Below, in pieces: positions 8,766 to 20,334 of a stretch of DNA of 64,000 bases; positions within the stretch are counted from its first letter, which is position 1, and each line of letters opens with the position of its first letter. Both the position numbers and the translations under genes were made by a program. The notes beneath the pieces are model-generated. The model searched no databases. It was not told the DNA's origin and worked only from the letters and a program-made list of their open reading frames with translations. This DNA comes from Meconema thalassinum (Eukaryota > Arthropoda > Insecta > Orthoptera > Tettigoniidae), in NCBI GenBank assembly GCA_946902985.2, contig OX336388.2, positions 1,215,176,609 to 1,215,240,608 on the forward strand, written 5' to 3'.

Positions 8766-11641
8766 ATCGGACTTTATCTGCAATATTTGCACATCAACAT
8801 TTAACTCCTGCATGAGTGCACCTAGTGGCAATAACAGCGTGACGTAGCATCAGTTGACTATTTATGTATTATCATTTTAAATGATCTTGTCGACTTCGTC
8901 GTTTCGCTGGGGTTGGGCGTTACGTTACGGTGACGGGACGAAATGTACCCAGATGCACTGAGGTGTGTGACGTCATAGTACCGCTTGGTGCATGTGTTCC
9001 CCGACAATCTCTACTTCGTTAGTATAAGACAAAAATCCCCGATTCTTGGATGTCACGGGTAATTTCAAGAACCACTGGATGGATTTTGATGCGGTTTTCA
9101 CCATTCTGTAAAGGATATCTCGAGGAAAGATTCTGTAGAAAATAATTTATCTATGATCGAAGGAAGCCAAGCAGTAACGATTTCAGTGAAAAAGTCGGAA
9201 ACAAACTTGGCGTCCGTGCACTTCTTAAGCATACGCTGGGCAAACCGTTAAACATATCAATATACTATGAGCGTAAGAATTGGTCAGTATGAAAAGTTCT
9301 ACAAAAAAGTCCGCGAGAGCATATCTCTATCTTCAATACATCGCCCACTATAAGTGTTTTTAGACTAGATGGAAGGGGCACGTCCCCGCGCGCTCTGGTA
9401 AGCGTGACGGCATCCCGCGCGCTTGACCTTGCTTTGTCCTTGGTTTGCACTTGTCGTTCGCGAGTAATTTGAAACAAGGTAAAGTATTATAAAGCAAGAT
9501 TATTATGCAGATGATTTTCTAGCATGTCAAGAGTCTTTGGCTTCGAGCGAAGCGAGAAGCCTCCAGCCTTTCTAGCATTTTTCAGCATTTGTAGCATTTA
9601 AAATGATACAAAGTCTAGTCTTTCAGACTGACTGTCACTTTTTTATGATAATAAAACCACTTTTTAATAATATTTCTATAACTGAATTTTTGATAACTAG
9701 AAGTAACTTTTATTTTCGTAAGCACTTCGAGATATCGAAGTTCAACTGTATGTACATTTTCCCTTCATTAAGTTGATTCTTGCCCTTCCTCTTTTCCTCC
9801 ATCCTTCCACTTTTCCGTCAAACAATGTTTCAGTGCACAACCCTCAGAACACCGAACAAATAATCAAAGATGATTTTCCTCTCTATTCAACACTTTTTAA
9901 TGAAGTGTGGCCTTATTTAGAGAGATATAGTCTTGAAGGTTAATGCACGCTTACATTTATGGAATTGTTGCTTTGCAAGAGGTATTCACGCAGAACGTGT
10001 CCATTAAATGTCACGTCAGATTAAAACGTCTCTTAGGTGGTCCTTTCACAGTTCTAAGATCTCAATTTTCTTCACACAAATTATGTACGGCCCAGACGTA
10101 CATATATTTCGCAACGTTACGTCGCCTTAAAGACTGCAGGTCTCTGTGAACACTTATTTAGGAATCTGTTCAGACCGCTGGAAAAACGCTGGCTAGTGCG
10201 TGCACGAGGCTGATTCGGATCATTCTGGGATGTCGTTCTGCCTGCAGTGAATTGTCTCACACATGAACGCTCGTTTATCACACCGATGACATCACCACGT
10301 TTTTCAGTCAACTGACGATTAATATCGATCGGTTTTACCCCACACAAGTGAAGAAAACGGATGAATACATGTTAACGTCGCCATTTTAACAGCATCAACT
10401 AGTCTCGCTCTAGCGGATGTCAATAAGTTTATGCACACAGCATGGTGCTACCATCTGTGTCAGACATTCATAAAGAGTACCTCGTTCTGTGAGCGAAGAC
10501 TGCATGTTGCTATTTGCTCCAAATATCACGGCGGAGGGGGCGGGGGAATAGGACACCTTAGAACTTGAATGTACCTTGTACTGGAACAACTGTAGACCGT
10601 TGGAAAGAGAGTCGCTGTCAGTGTTCTGATAAGTTTCGTGCGTGTTATGGGAATTCTAAAATCGTCATCTTACCCTAAATTTGCATATAATAGTTGTTGA
10701 TTCATACAGGTGCTTGGCACATCGTTGTTGTCGCTGCCTCTGTAAAAAATGAAAGTTGCTTAAAATACAATTTTAACACATATAGGCTACCTCAAATGAA
10801 AATGCCTGGCAAGAATACAATTGTAGGCTATATTAGGTGTGGATAGACTATTTCGTATCTGCAACTATATCTTATGACAGGAGTTAGACAGAACATGAAA
10901 ACAACTCACGCTAAATGAACCACTTTAGTGGTTCACTCCTTTACGCCACCAACTTTTCTTCATTCAAAGATATTCTAAATTGATAATATTGTTAGAAAGA
11001 ATGTAAGGGAAAAGTGTAGAGACAGAAAGAGTAATTGGTATTTTAGTCTGGAAGCCTGGGGCAAGCTACAGCCAAAAGAAGGCTCAACCCTCTCCTGGGT
11101 ACACCGACAGATCTTGTTTTCAAATGAAATTAGTATTCTAACGGGGTAGCAAAGGGACGGCTGGTTCATTATCAATTTCTTGGTGGGGAAGACTTTCAAC
11201 AACATTACTTCTTTTGGTGAGGGAAAATACCGTACAATGTATCCAATGGTGAGAGCATTTCATTCCGTGTTGACCCAAGTGCAGTGGAGTAATTACGAGC
11301 TAGATTAAAAAGGGTCAGTTGATGATGGAGTTGACATCATGAATATAAAAGAGAGCTATAATGGAAGTAGTTGCAAAGAAAATAAAACACCACCGTATAC
11401 GGGGGAACTTGATAATCACGTATTGAGTTTTGCTCTTCACTAGGAAACCAATAACAATATAACTTATATATTAACTGTCATATTGAAATCGAAGAAGTTG
11501 ATCACGCCGATCGAGTTTGCGCTTCGTATAGATTTGGTTTAGGGTGAAGAAAGTCGTTTTTTAAATGTGTAACATCTTTCCGCTCGGTTGCTGGATAGTT
11601 TTGTGGGAGTGATTTTGAAAATTGGGGACGGAAGTGGATCG
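8766..11641. other. Long stretch with no gene recognised
   Basis: I see only fragments. GGATTTTGATGCGGTTTTCACC near 9080 resembles the motif of satellite-like elements elsewhere in the window. CTTCGAGCGAAGCGAGAAG at about 9540 is a short palindrome. Small open frames (for example 9265-9477, 10117-10347, 10975-11205) show no domain. Confidence 0.5.
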
Positions 11642-11896
11642 GAACGATCGAGCTGGCAGTGGTGGATCTAACGGAAGTATGCATTGCCCGCTCGATCGAT
11701 CAAACGGAAGTATACTAGCTGGCAGTGGTGGACAACGGAAGTATGCACTGCCCGCTCGATGGATCAAACGGAAGTGTACTAGCTGGCAGTGGTGGACAAC
11801 GGAAGTATGCACTGCCTGCTCGATCAATCGGACGGAAGTGTACTAGCTGGCAGTGGTGGAAAACGGAAGTATGCACTGCCCGCTCGATCGATCGAT
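11642..11896. repeat. 64-66-bp tandem repeat, about four copies
   Basis: AGCTGGCAGTGGTGGA starts at 11651, 11717, 11781 and 11845 (spacings 66, 64, 64). Each unit also carries ACGGAAGTATGCACTGCC and CGCTCGATCGATC. Copies are about 90% alike by eye, so the array is fairly young. Both strands stay open through it, which follows from the repeat and is not evidence of coding. Confidence 0.9.
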
Positions 11897-11899
11897 CCA

Positions 11900-12640
11900 G
11901 CTACCAGATTATCATTTTAAACGATATTTATCATATCAATATGACTCATTTTAACAGAATCCATATGAAATTACGTGTTGGTCTGTGAATCAAGAGGACC
12001 TGTTTATAAGGAATTTAAGGTTATGAGCGGTGTCGCGTCTCTTAATCTAGTTGATCCATATCGTATTCTTTATTTAGGCTAGTGCTGGTGGAAGCTACAA
12101 ATCATCTAATAAAATGAGTTCCGTATTATAAACTACAATATCTGTAAAACACTCCCTTTTACAATAACAATTGAAAATGTGTGTATTGGAAACAAGGCAG
12201 TGTGTGCTCTGTATCGCGAGAATATTATGGTAATACAGTAGGCAGTGCATTTAGCAGGCACTGGTTTGACGAGTACAGTGGAAAATGTTTCATCGACTTT
12301 AATTTGTCATTGAGCAGTTTATGAAGCTTCACGTTCAAGGTTGAACATCACGTGGTGTAGGACAAAGACGACAAATGACATCTAAGTAAGCGGAATTATT
12401 GTCAAGCTGTGGTTGAGTAGGCTAGTCAAATATTAAATGCATAACAGAATGTTGTTATATGAGTGGAATAAAAGCTGAGACTAGGTCATTTCATGATTGT
12501 AGGAAGGCATGTTTTGATTGTTTACGACGAATTGTATGAGAGTCTTGATAATAATGAATGATATAGTTACTGAGGAGTGTGCTCACAGTATTTGAGAGTA
12601 CAGTCGACGTTGTGTCACTTTGTTATTATGAATTATTAAG
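11900..12640. other. No gene recognised
   Basis: Unique-looking AT-rich sequence, no motif identified. Confidence 0.5.
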
Positions 12641-12832
12641 GAAGGAAGCTTGTAGTTTTGCGTGACCGTTAATCTCACAATCATGATCCACGGTACCTCC
12701 CTTTTACGTGGAATGCGAACCACAGGACATGGCATTTCAATTCGAAAATCTCACATGTATTGACCGGGAATCAAACCCGGTCTACCTTGGTGAGAGACTA
12801 ACAGCTTGACCGCTGCGCCACAAATGTGACAG
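12640..12832 (-). mobile_element. tRNA-derived SINE, family S5 (minus)
   Basis: On the minus strand the head reads TGTGGCGCAGCGGTCAAGCTG (box A region), then GGGTTTGATTCCCGG (box B), then a body ending in GTGAGATTAACGGTCACGC. A closely similar plus-strand copy is at 34478-34700. Confidence 0.75.
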
Positions 12833-13099
12833 TAGCATATCTCCAATTCAATCTATACATTCATCATAGTACCAGTCTGAAAATGGAGCGTAAATTAACA
12901 TTTTAAGAATGTCCAAGCAGTGTAGTATACCAGTAGGATAACATGTCAGATGTTACACATCATATGCGACTACTGTAAGACTCGTATCTTTTTTATTTTT
13001 CTTACTTTCAAATATCGATGCAAGCACCACAGTATTTTCTACCGATGTGTACTCCATTTTAGATGTTAGTTGCAATACGCTGCAATTAGTATTGGTATC
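12833..13099. other. No gene recognised
   Basis: Short AT-rich interval between the S5 SINE and an AAT microsatellite. Confidence 0.5.

Positions 13100-13133
<34 letters not shown>
13100..13133. repeat. (AAT)n microsatellite
   Basis: Uninterrupted ATA/AAT units adjoining a LINE fragment. Confidence 0.95.
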
Positions 13134-13134
<1 letters not shown>

Positions 13135-13136
13135 GA

Positions 13137-13470
13137 GACCTAGTACTGAACTCTTATCAAAACACCATTACGATAACAGAAGAAATTAGAAAACGCAGAG
13201 CCAAATTTTACACTCACATCCACAGAAACTACTCGGTATCATAACACAGAGAAAATGCGGCACAGAATGGCTTAAAGAGGTAGAGAGGGACTTACAAGTT
13301 ATCAGTATACAAAATTTCGAAGACCGAACTGAGTGCCAGACGAAAATCACGAATGTTAAGTTCGAACCAAGATCATTACGACAACCTAGAAAAAAGTGGA
13401 CGGATGAGAGGAAGAGGGAACATTCCGTGAGAATGAAGAGATTTTAGGAGGAGCGGAGGAGACACACCTC
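13137..13470 (+). pseudogene. LINE ORF2 C-terminal fragment
   Basis: The plus strand reads 'ITEEIRKRRAKFYTHIHR', then after frame changes 'EWLKEVERDLQVI', and ends 'KKWTDERKREHSVRMKRFW'. I recognise this order from the extreme C-terminus of some arthropod non-LTR retrotransposon polyproteins. In intact elements it follows the reverse transcriptase. The polymerase itself is missing, stops and shifts are present, and the piece is flanked by AAT runs, so it is a 5'-truncated, dead copy. The clade is not assigned. Confidence 0.5.
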
Positions 13471-13531
13471 CAAATGACATCATGTGATCCAAGTTTAATC
13501 GCTCTCCTGTAGGAGAATTTTCGCTTAAATA

Positions 13532-13565
<34 letters not shown>
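13532..13565. repeat. (AAT)n microsatellite
   Basis: Follows TTTTCGCTTAAATA and may be the LINE fragment's 3' tail. Confidence 0.95.
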
Positions 13566-14285
13566 GGCCTATCAATTGAATAGGTTTTTTTTGTAAACGA
13601 GGACAATCTATTCTGAACTACGAAGCAGGTATTTTAAGAGCTTTTTCAGGGTGCATAAGAGCATAGCTTGTACTAACCAGCGTCTGGGTGATATATACCA
13701 TACTAACTAATGATCCCAATGTTACACTTGAGCGAAACGCTGGCAAATTGATATTGAGATGTCTGGACAATTTCAGTTTATTAATTTTAACTGATATTGG
13801 GTTAATTCAATCGGCGGAGTAAAGCTCTATGTGTCCCCGGAAACAAAGACAATCCATCTGAAATGAGTGATATTTTCTTGAGGATTGTACATTTAACAAG
13901 GTATTTTGTGTTACTAAGGAGTCGAGAGAGTTCGCAGTTAGGTTGTTCTATGATTTTCAATACAATATGCACACATGTTGATTTTTTTAATGACTTTCTC
14001 ACAGTCGATGCCGAAGAGTTATCCCCCGGTATACAAACAGACCTAATTCTTCAATACCTTTATGCTATCGATATGTAAGATCACGCAGGAGCCGACATTT
14101 AAAGCAGTATAAATCTGTCGCGGGTATGATAACCATCAAGAAGTATGTTTGTACAGTTTATGAACAAAAATATAAAAAAATAGTTCTATTTTACTGTAGA
14201 AAATTTGATGTATCTCACGAGCAAATAACTCAGTTCTATAGTCATTTTTCGTCGATGATAGGCCTATCAACTTGACCTTTCGTAC
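13566..14285. other. No gene recognised
   Basis: Unique-looking sequence with short overlapping frames on both strands (13802-14078) that look like chance. Confidence 0.5.
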
Positions 14286-14289
14286 GAAG

Positions 14290-14545
14290 AGACATGACTA
14301 TTAGGGAGAGTCTCAATAGGTTACGGTCTGGGGTTGGTAGATCCGGGACCAACATTAGGAAGTGGGCGACTACCTTGTGAGTCAACCTGCTGTGATTGTG
14401 GTGAGGAACAAACCATGGCCCACCTTCTCAACTGCAGCGTCTGCCCTCTCCAGAGCTCCATGGATGATCTATTGAAGGCTACGCCCATCAGCCAGGACAT
14501 AGCAAAACATTGGTCAACGTTGTTTAGTGAAATGTTTGTCTTTTT
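14290..14545 (+). pseudogene. LINE ORF2 C-terminal zinc-knuckle fragment
   Basis: Plus-strand peptides include 'ESLNRLRSGVGRSG', 'STCCDCGEEQTMAHLLNC' and 'ISQDIAKHWSTLF'. The CxCG...H...C pattern is the cysteine/histidine motif near the C-terminus of many non-LTR retrotransposon ORF2 proteins (RTE/Jockey-type 'C.CGE.QTM.H.L..C'). A frame change separates the first peptide from the rest, and no polymerase precedes it. The 3' side is cut by a Helentron-like element starting at about 14556. This is a dead fragment. Confidence 0.55.
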
Positions 14546-14555
14546 GATAGTACCT

Positions 14556-16053
14556 TTTTTAGCCTATTTTCATTTTATGAAAAAAATAGGCTTATGAGAT
14601 CACCTTTTGTCCGTGTGTCTGTCTGTGTGTGCGTGAGTGTGTGATTCGTGTGTGTGTGTGTGTGTGTGTATGTGTGTGTCCCTAATGAAATCTAAACGGC
14701 TGGAGCGATTACAATGAAACTCGGTAAGGTCATAGCACTGTTTTGGCCGACCCCGACCGTGCCCTTCAAACATGGCGGCTGTGCGAAATATTTCACCAGC
14801 ATTAAATATCTCCGAAACTATTACCGATATCACTCTGAAATTTTGTACGGTGATCAATGGAACTACTAGACATTCAGCTATGTGATTTTTCAACACCTGG
14901 TAACTACAAAACCAACATGGCGGCCAAGCGAAGTTGCGACATTAAAATAGACTTTTCTCGCGATTTAACCAACCAAACGCAATGAAACGTGGTACAGGAT
15001 ATGTCTACACACATCGTAATGCACCGACATCAAATTTCGTTCAATTGTTTACATAACCTCAAGATGACGGCTGTGCGAAATATTTCACCGGCATTCTATA
15101 TCTCTGAAACTATTACTGATATCACCCTGAATTCGTTTACGGAGATATAGGGCACTAGTAGACGTTCATATGTGAGACTTCCAAAAACATGTTAACTACA
15201 AAACGAACATGGCGGCCATGCGAAGTTGAAAGTTTTAAATCGATTTTTCTCGCGATGTAATCATCCAAACGCAATGAAACTTGGTACAGCAAATGTTTAT
15301 ACACATTGTAATGCACCGACATCCAACTTCGATCAATTGTTTACATAATCTCAAGATGGCGGCTGTGCGAATTTTTTAAATTAATGTTTTGTTTCTTGTG
15401 TCGTAATCATGCGATCGAAGTGAAAGTTTGAATAATGAAGCTACGCAATGATTTTTCTTTATGGTACATAACTATATGGCCTATGCATACAACAATCCAA
15501 AATGGCGACCATCCGAAATATTTCGACGGTTCTCAGTATCTACGAATCATTTACAGCAATCATATGTTCACAGAGACTATGGACATAAGTTCATCTATAG
15601 GACTTTCAATAACCTGGTGAGCACAAATCCAGCATGGCGGCGACGCGAAGTATAAATATTTAAGTGGACGTTTCTCGCGATTTAACCATCCGAGTGCAGT
15701 GGAACTTTGTACAGTAAATGCTTATACAATTGTTAATCAACTGGCATCTAGTTTATTTCAATTGTTTTCATGACCACAAGATGGCAGCTGTGCGGAATTT
15801 TAAAATCTCTTTTTTACTTCATGTGTCCTAATCATGCGATTAACGTTTGAATACCACACGTACACAATAATCTTCATGTAATAGTCCATAAATAAAAATC
15901 CAACATGGCGACCATCTGAAATATTTATACGGTTCTCGATATCTACGAATCAATTACAACAATCAAACTGAAATTTTGTATGTTGATAGAGGCAATTGAC
16001 ATGAGTAGGATATATGCAAATAGGCTGTATAGTTCTTCACGGAACTACTTGTT
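14556..16053 (-). mobile_element. Helentron-like element, copy B1 (minus)
   Basis: The left end is the hairpin AGCCTATTTT-loop-AAAAAATAGGCT (14561-14592), followed by ATGAGATC and a GT/CTGT simple-repeat block (14608-14680). The right end is AAATAGGCTGTATAGTTCTTCACGGAACTACTTGTT, in which TAGTTC pairs with GAACTA. The interior is a regular array with ATGGCGGC boxes. It sits in a LINE fragment. No coding sequence. Confidence 0.6.
14765..15920 (-). repeat. ~146-bp tandem monomers of subfamily B
   Basis: ATGGCGGC or a one-base variant starts at 14772, 14917, 15063, 15209, 15355, 15502, 15634, 15781 and 15905. The first five spacings are 145, 146, 146, 146 and 147. Monomers alternate between ATGGCGGCTGTGCGAA and ATGGCGGCCAAGCGAAG types, giving ~291-bp dimers. 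A second shared box is CAATGAAACTTGGTACAG. Confidence 0.85.
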
Positions 16054-17139
16054 TATTTATTGATTTATATGTTTCCTGACACGAGTAAAATAGAAACCTC
16101 TCTTACGGTAGCATCCCATTGCAAGGGCAACGCATTGTCAGTGTGCAGCCAAAAATAAAAATGAGAAGTACGGGCCATGCGTATGAGGTCTGTACTTTGA
16201 AGATCATAATGTATAATTCAGGAAGCATTGTGAGCGTATATACACCCACGCAGAGCGGAACCTGCTCCTGTTTTGTTTTGTTCCTGTACGGCTTGAATAT
16301 TCCCTTTGTTTATCTGTATAATAATATAATGTTTATTTCTAGGTGTAGCTGGGATCATACCTCCTAATTTAAAGTGCTACAACAAGTGAAAGTATATATA
16401 TATTTTGAAAAATCTCTGTATGATGGTGTTTTATAAATATAATTAGTCCATGCATCACATGAGTGTTCGTAATGGGTGTTACACCATTACAAGCATGTGC
16501 TACATCTTCCGCGAGCTTTCTCTTGTCAGGCCTGCCAACTCTAATGACCCTTTGGGTTACATCAAAATCCAATCAAGCAAATAATTAAACCTTTACGGAT
16601 GGTGATGGCACTCCCTCCCATATCGTCCCTAATTAGCCATATGTATATACATGTATGTACTTTTAAATGTAAATATGTGTGTAAAATGAAGATGAAAGTT
16701 TTAAACTGGTTATAGTTAATGACATGTATTTCACATTAGCCTGTCTCATTAACCACCTCAGCTGCTCGTAACCCAGGAATATTTCCCTGTAAAATTGTTA
16801 AATAGTGAAAAGGTGAGCATATATACAATAATTCTCATCCTTTAATCATGTTTTATATAGGCTTGCTTTTCTTTTCAACATACAGTACCTTCCGCATGGT
16901 ATCACAAATTTGTGAAACGTACAATCGCTCAAACAATATAATCGTATTGTTTTACAAGTATTACAAAATATTTGTATCTTTAATCAAATGGAAATGTCCA
17001 AATTATACAACTATTCCAGAGTCACTTGTTATAGGTAGAGTCTTCAGATCACTGACAAAATACTCGCCATGTGCATGAAGTCCGTTAAACTGGAGATAGA
17101 TGAGTCCATTCTAAGCAAATCATGTATTTAATATTTTGG
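16054..17139. other. No gene recognised
   Basis: AT-rich sequence with short frames lacking domains (16119-16367, 16848-17078). Confidence 0.5.
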
Positions 17140-17153
17140 TATCCATCTTTAGG

Positions 17154-17428
17154 CAATTCTTAGAAATACTACACCAATCAATGCAAATTAAAAAACATAT
17201 ATTCAATTGTTCAACATCTATTTAATTATTCTACATGTTTCGATCTATGGTGACACCATCTTCAGAAAATCTAAGATATTTTAAAGTAAATATAAATAAT
17301 AAATTTAATCCTAGAATTGTTAATTAAAATGTAATCTAATAAATAGTATTTCTAAGAATTATTTATTAATCAATACTGTAAATATGATACGTGTAGCTTT
17401 TCCTAACACGGTAAATGGTATAGCTTGA
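17154..17428 (-). mobile_element. Short hammerhead-bearing retroelement-like insertion
   Basis: Direct repeats TATCCATCTTTAGG at 17140-17153 and 17429-17442 flank the segment, a 14-bp target-duplication-like pair. Inside are inverted pieces TTCTTAGAAATACTA (about 17158) and TAGTATTTCTAAGAA (about 17345), plus a degenerate hammerhead core on the minus strand. No coding sequence. A non-autonomous Penelope-like or retrozyme-like element is the best guess. Confidence 0.45.
17228..17272 (-). ncRNA. Degenerate hammerhead-like motif
   Basis: On the minus strand CTGAAGA is followed by TGGTGTCACCA, six extra bases, and CGAAACATGTA. Core strings are present, but stem II is not flush with GAAA, so this is probably a relic. 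Confidence 0.35.
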
Positions 17429-17442
17429 TATCCATCTTTAGG

Positions 17443-18106
17443 TAAATGATAGTTAGCATAAGGCCACCGCCCTGTCATAGGCTTTCAAGCACATTGCAGA
17501 GTCAATTTTTGCAAGTGGGTCGAAAATTCAACAGGCTTTTAACCGGCAAACGAGCCTTTCTAGCCCTGCTGTCTCCCATTTATATCCGGCTTTGGTCAGG
17601 AAGTAAAGCAGAAGCCGTTTACAGAGGGGTGCGAATTATTAGACTCAAACAATTTAAATCAGACACAATTTTTTGTTCAAAATCATATTATTTTATTTTT
17701 ATTACCCTACTTTGTAATGTTTTCTCACCTGTGGACTTACAACTTTTACCATAAGCAATTGCATCTGGAAATTTTTGAAATTGGAGAATCTCAGGGACTC
17801 TTGATCTGGGTCTGTTTTTCGTTTTTCATTGACTTCGGAATTTATGCCTTAAATCAGGTGATTTCAATATATTGTCCACGAATCTTTGAATACTTTACGA
17901 GTGGGCCATCAGAAATAAAATACATCCAATCTCTCTGGTCTAAATTCACACGAAAACTAGAATAAAACAATCAAAACAAAACGTGTGACATTCTGCATTA
18001 ACAAGGCTCCTCATTTATTGGAAACTGCAAATTATTGGTTTACCGTCAGATTACTTAAAGAAATGTTATTTAGACTAAACATTTGAAATAATTTAAGCGA
18101 TTGAAA
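17443..18106. other. No gene recognised
   Basis: Short frames at 17446-17965 have no recognisable domain. Sequence looks unique. Confidence 0.5.
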
Positions 18107-19341
18107 AACAAGATGTTCAGTAAAGAGCATATAGCCTACTTTCTCCTAAATGCATGGGTATTGTTATAACTCTTTGTCCTTTTCAAGGAGTTTAATTGAA
18201 TGTTTGTTGTAGTAGCTTGTTGAAAAACAACGTGCTATACGGATATTAAACATGAATATGAGGTGCCCTTTGCTAGTGCTACCTCTGTAAAAAAAACCAT
18301 TCAATTCTGTTTAGCGTGTTTGAATTGATAGGGGGAATCGATTAGCACACATACATAGCCGCCATCTGCAAACTAGTGGGCTGATGATCTTGTAGTTTGG
18401 TCAAAATATTCTCCCCGCATAAAGGTATGTTCTTGCAAAATTTGGTAGAGATCGTATTATTAGGTTGGTCGTAATTTTATTTAATCTTTTAACATTTGGG
18501 TGGCCGCCATTACGTTTCCGTCAAGATGGCGGCAATATAAAACTTGACAATGAGGTGCCCTTTGCTACTGCTACCCCTGTACTACATTTTGTTCAGTTCG
18601 GTTGCACCGTGTTTGAATAGATAGGGGCAATCGATTTGAACTCATATATGGCCACCATCCGCAAAGTATTGACCTGATGACCTTGTAGTTTGGTATTTTT
18701 CTTCCATAAAGGTAAAATGTTGCCAAATTTGGTAGAGATCAGATGATTAGGTTGGTTGTAAATTGATTTATCTTGTAACATTTGGGTGGCCGCCATTACG
18801 TTTTCGTCAAGATGGCGGCGATATAAAACAATCCACTGAGGTGTCCTTTGCTACAGCTACCTCGGTACCAAAATTCGTTCAATTCGGTTTCACCTTGTTT
18901 GAATAGATAGGGGGAATCGATTTGCACACATACATGGCCACCATCTGAAAAACTATTGGGCTGATGACCTTGTAGTTTAGTCAAAAGACGCTCGCCATAT
19001 AAATATATGTTGTTGCAAAATTTGGTAGAGATCGGATGATTAGGTTAGTCATAATTTGATTTAAGATTTGAACATTTGGGTGGCCGCCATTACGTTTCCG
19101 TCAAGATGGCGGCTATATAAGAAATGACACTGAGGTGCTCTTTGCTTGTTCTACCTCTGTACCAAATTTCGTTCAATTCGGTTTCACGGTGTTCGAATTG
19201 ATAAGGGGGGGGGGGGGGGGCAGCCAGACATTCAGAGTACACACACAGACTCGCACACAGACAGACACACACTTTTCTGGCCCTGTGTAGATATCATAAG
19301 TCTACTTTCATGTTTTGCAAATATCGAAAGTAGGCTAAAAA
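18107..19341 (+). mobile_element. Helentron-like element, copy C1
   Basis: It starts AACAAGATGTTCAGTAAAGAGCATATAG, a variant of the family's end hairpin, then CCTACTTTC. It ends AAGTCTACTTTC-loop-CGAAAGTAGGCTAAAAA. A run of 16 G (19205-19220) and an ACACACAGAC/CAGACAG block precede the terminal hairpin. The interior array carries TGGCCGCCAT boxes. No coding sequence. Confidence 0.6.
18350..19115 (+). repeat. ~145-bp tandem monomers of subfamily C
   Basis: TGGCCGCCAT or TGGCCACCAT (TAGCCGCCAT at the first) starts at about 18359, 18501, 18649, 18787, 18934 and 19081, with spacings of 142, 148, 138, 147 and 147. Every second monomer also has TTCCGTCAAGATGGCGGC directly after the box, giving a ~290-bp dimer. 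Confidence 0.85.
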
Positions 19342-19660
19342 TCACTGTATTAAGTCACAAAATGTACGAAGTAAATGTTGAAAACTGCTATCGAGTCTAA
19401 TAATGTGCACACTCCTCTAGTTCCTGATGACGTACTGCACAAATCCAATGGGCACTTTATCCACCCATGGCTGCAGTGCATACGAGACGAGGTAGCCGTA
19501 TATGTAACGATAGGCTATACCTGCTTTTTTGTCCGTATCGTTGCGTAGTATTTTTGGCTCACTTCTACTAGAGGCAAATGGTTCCTATTGTGGTCGCTTC
19601 ATACACGAATCCTACCTCAATACTAGTACAGACACAGGTTATATCACACAAATTCTACAC
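19342..19660. other. No gene recognised
   Basis: Nothing recognised between the C1 element and the S2 SINE. Confidence 0.5.
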
Positions 19661-20195
19661 ACAACCAAGTGGCGTCGGTGGCGTAGTTTGTAGCATGCTG
19701 AACTGCTGTGCCCAAGATAGCGGGTTCAAACCCGGCCTCCCCCAGGGGCTCACATCCAGTGGGACGTGGGTTGGCGACCACGGGACCCCTGCTGAGTCTG
19801 GCATTGCTTCCACTTACTTGTGCTGAGCTCCTCTCCGTCTTCTTTCCTGTCGACCTCCCTTGGTCACCTCTTGTTCTCTTCCGACCCCGACGGTATTAGG
19901 TTATCCGAGGCCTAGGGAGTCTTTCACTTTCCCGCCTCAATTGGCCCTTGTCTCATCTTTCCTGATACCCTCCTTCTGTGAGGGGTCAGCCTTCTTTGTC
20001 TTTTCCTTTTACCTCCTGCCTTGTGCTCAAGGCCCTTAAGGAGGAAGGGTGTATCTAGCCCCACCACTTCTGGTGCACCCTAGATAATGCTACACCCTCA
20101 GGGGCTCACGGCTGGTGAGTTCGGGAGTTGGCGACCCCGAGGGATTCCTGAGCAGGGTCCGTTTTCCCCTTTTGTCCCTTACCTTTGGGGCGGAC

Positions 20196-20265
20196 CCTCT
20201 CCTCTCTCCTCTCTCCCCTCTCCTCTCCTCTCCTCTCCTCTCCTCTCCTCTCCTCTCCTCTCCTC
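20196..20265. repeat. (TCTCC)n microsatellite
   Basis: About ten consecutive CTCTC/TCTCC units inside the retroelement. Confidence 0.95.
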
Positions 20266-20334
20266 TTTTCCTTATATTTCCTTTTCTTTTTAAGATTCCC
20301 GCACTGTTTTTGTTACTTGGTTCACTGTGTATCT

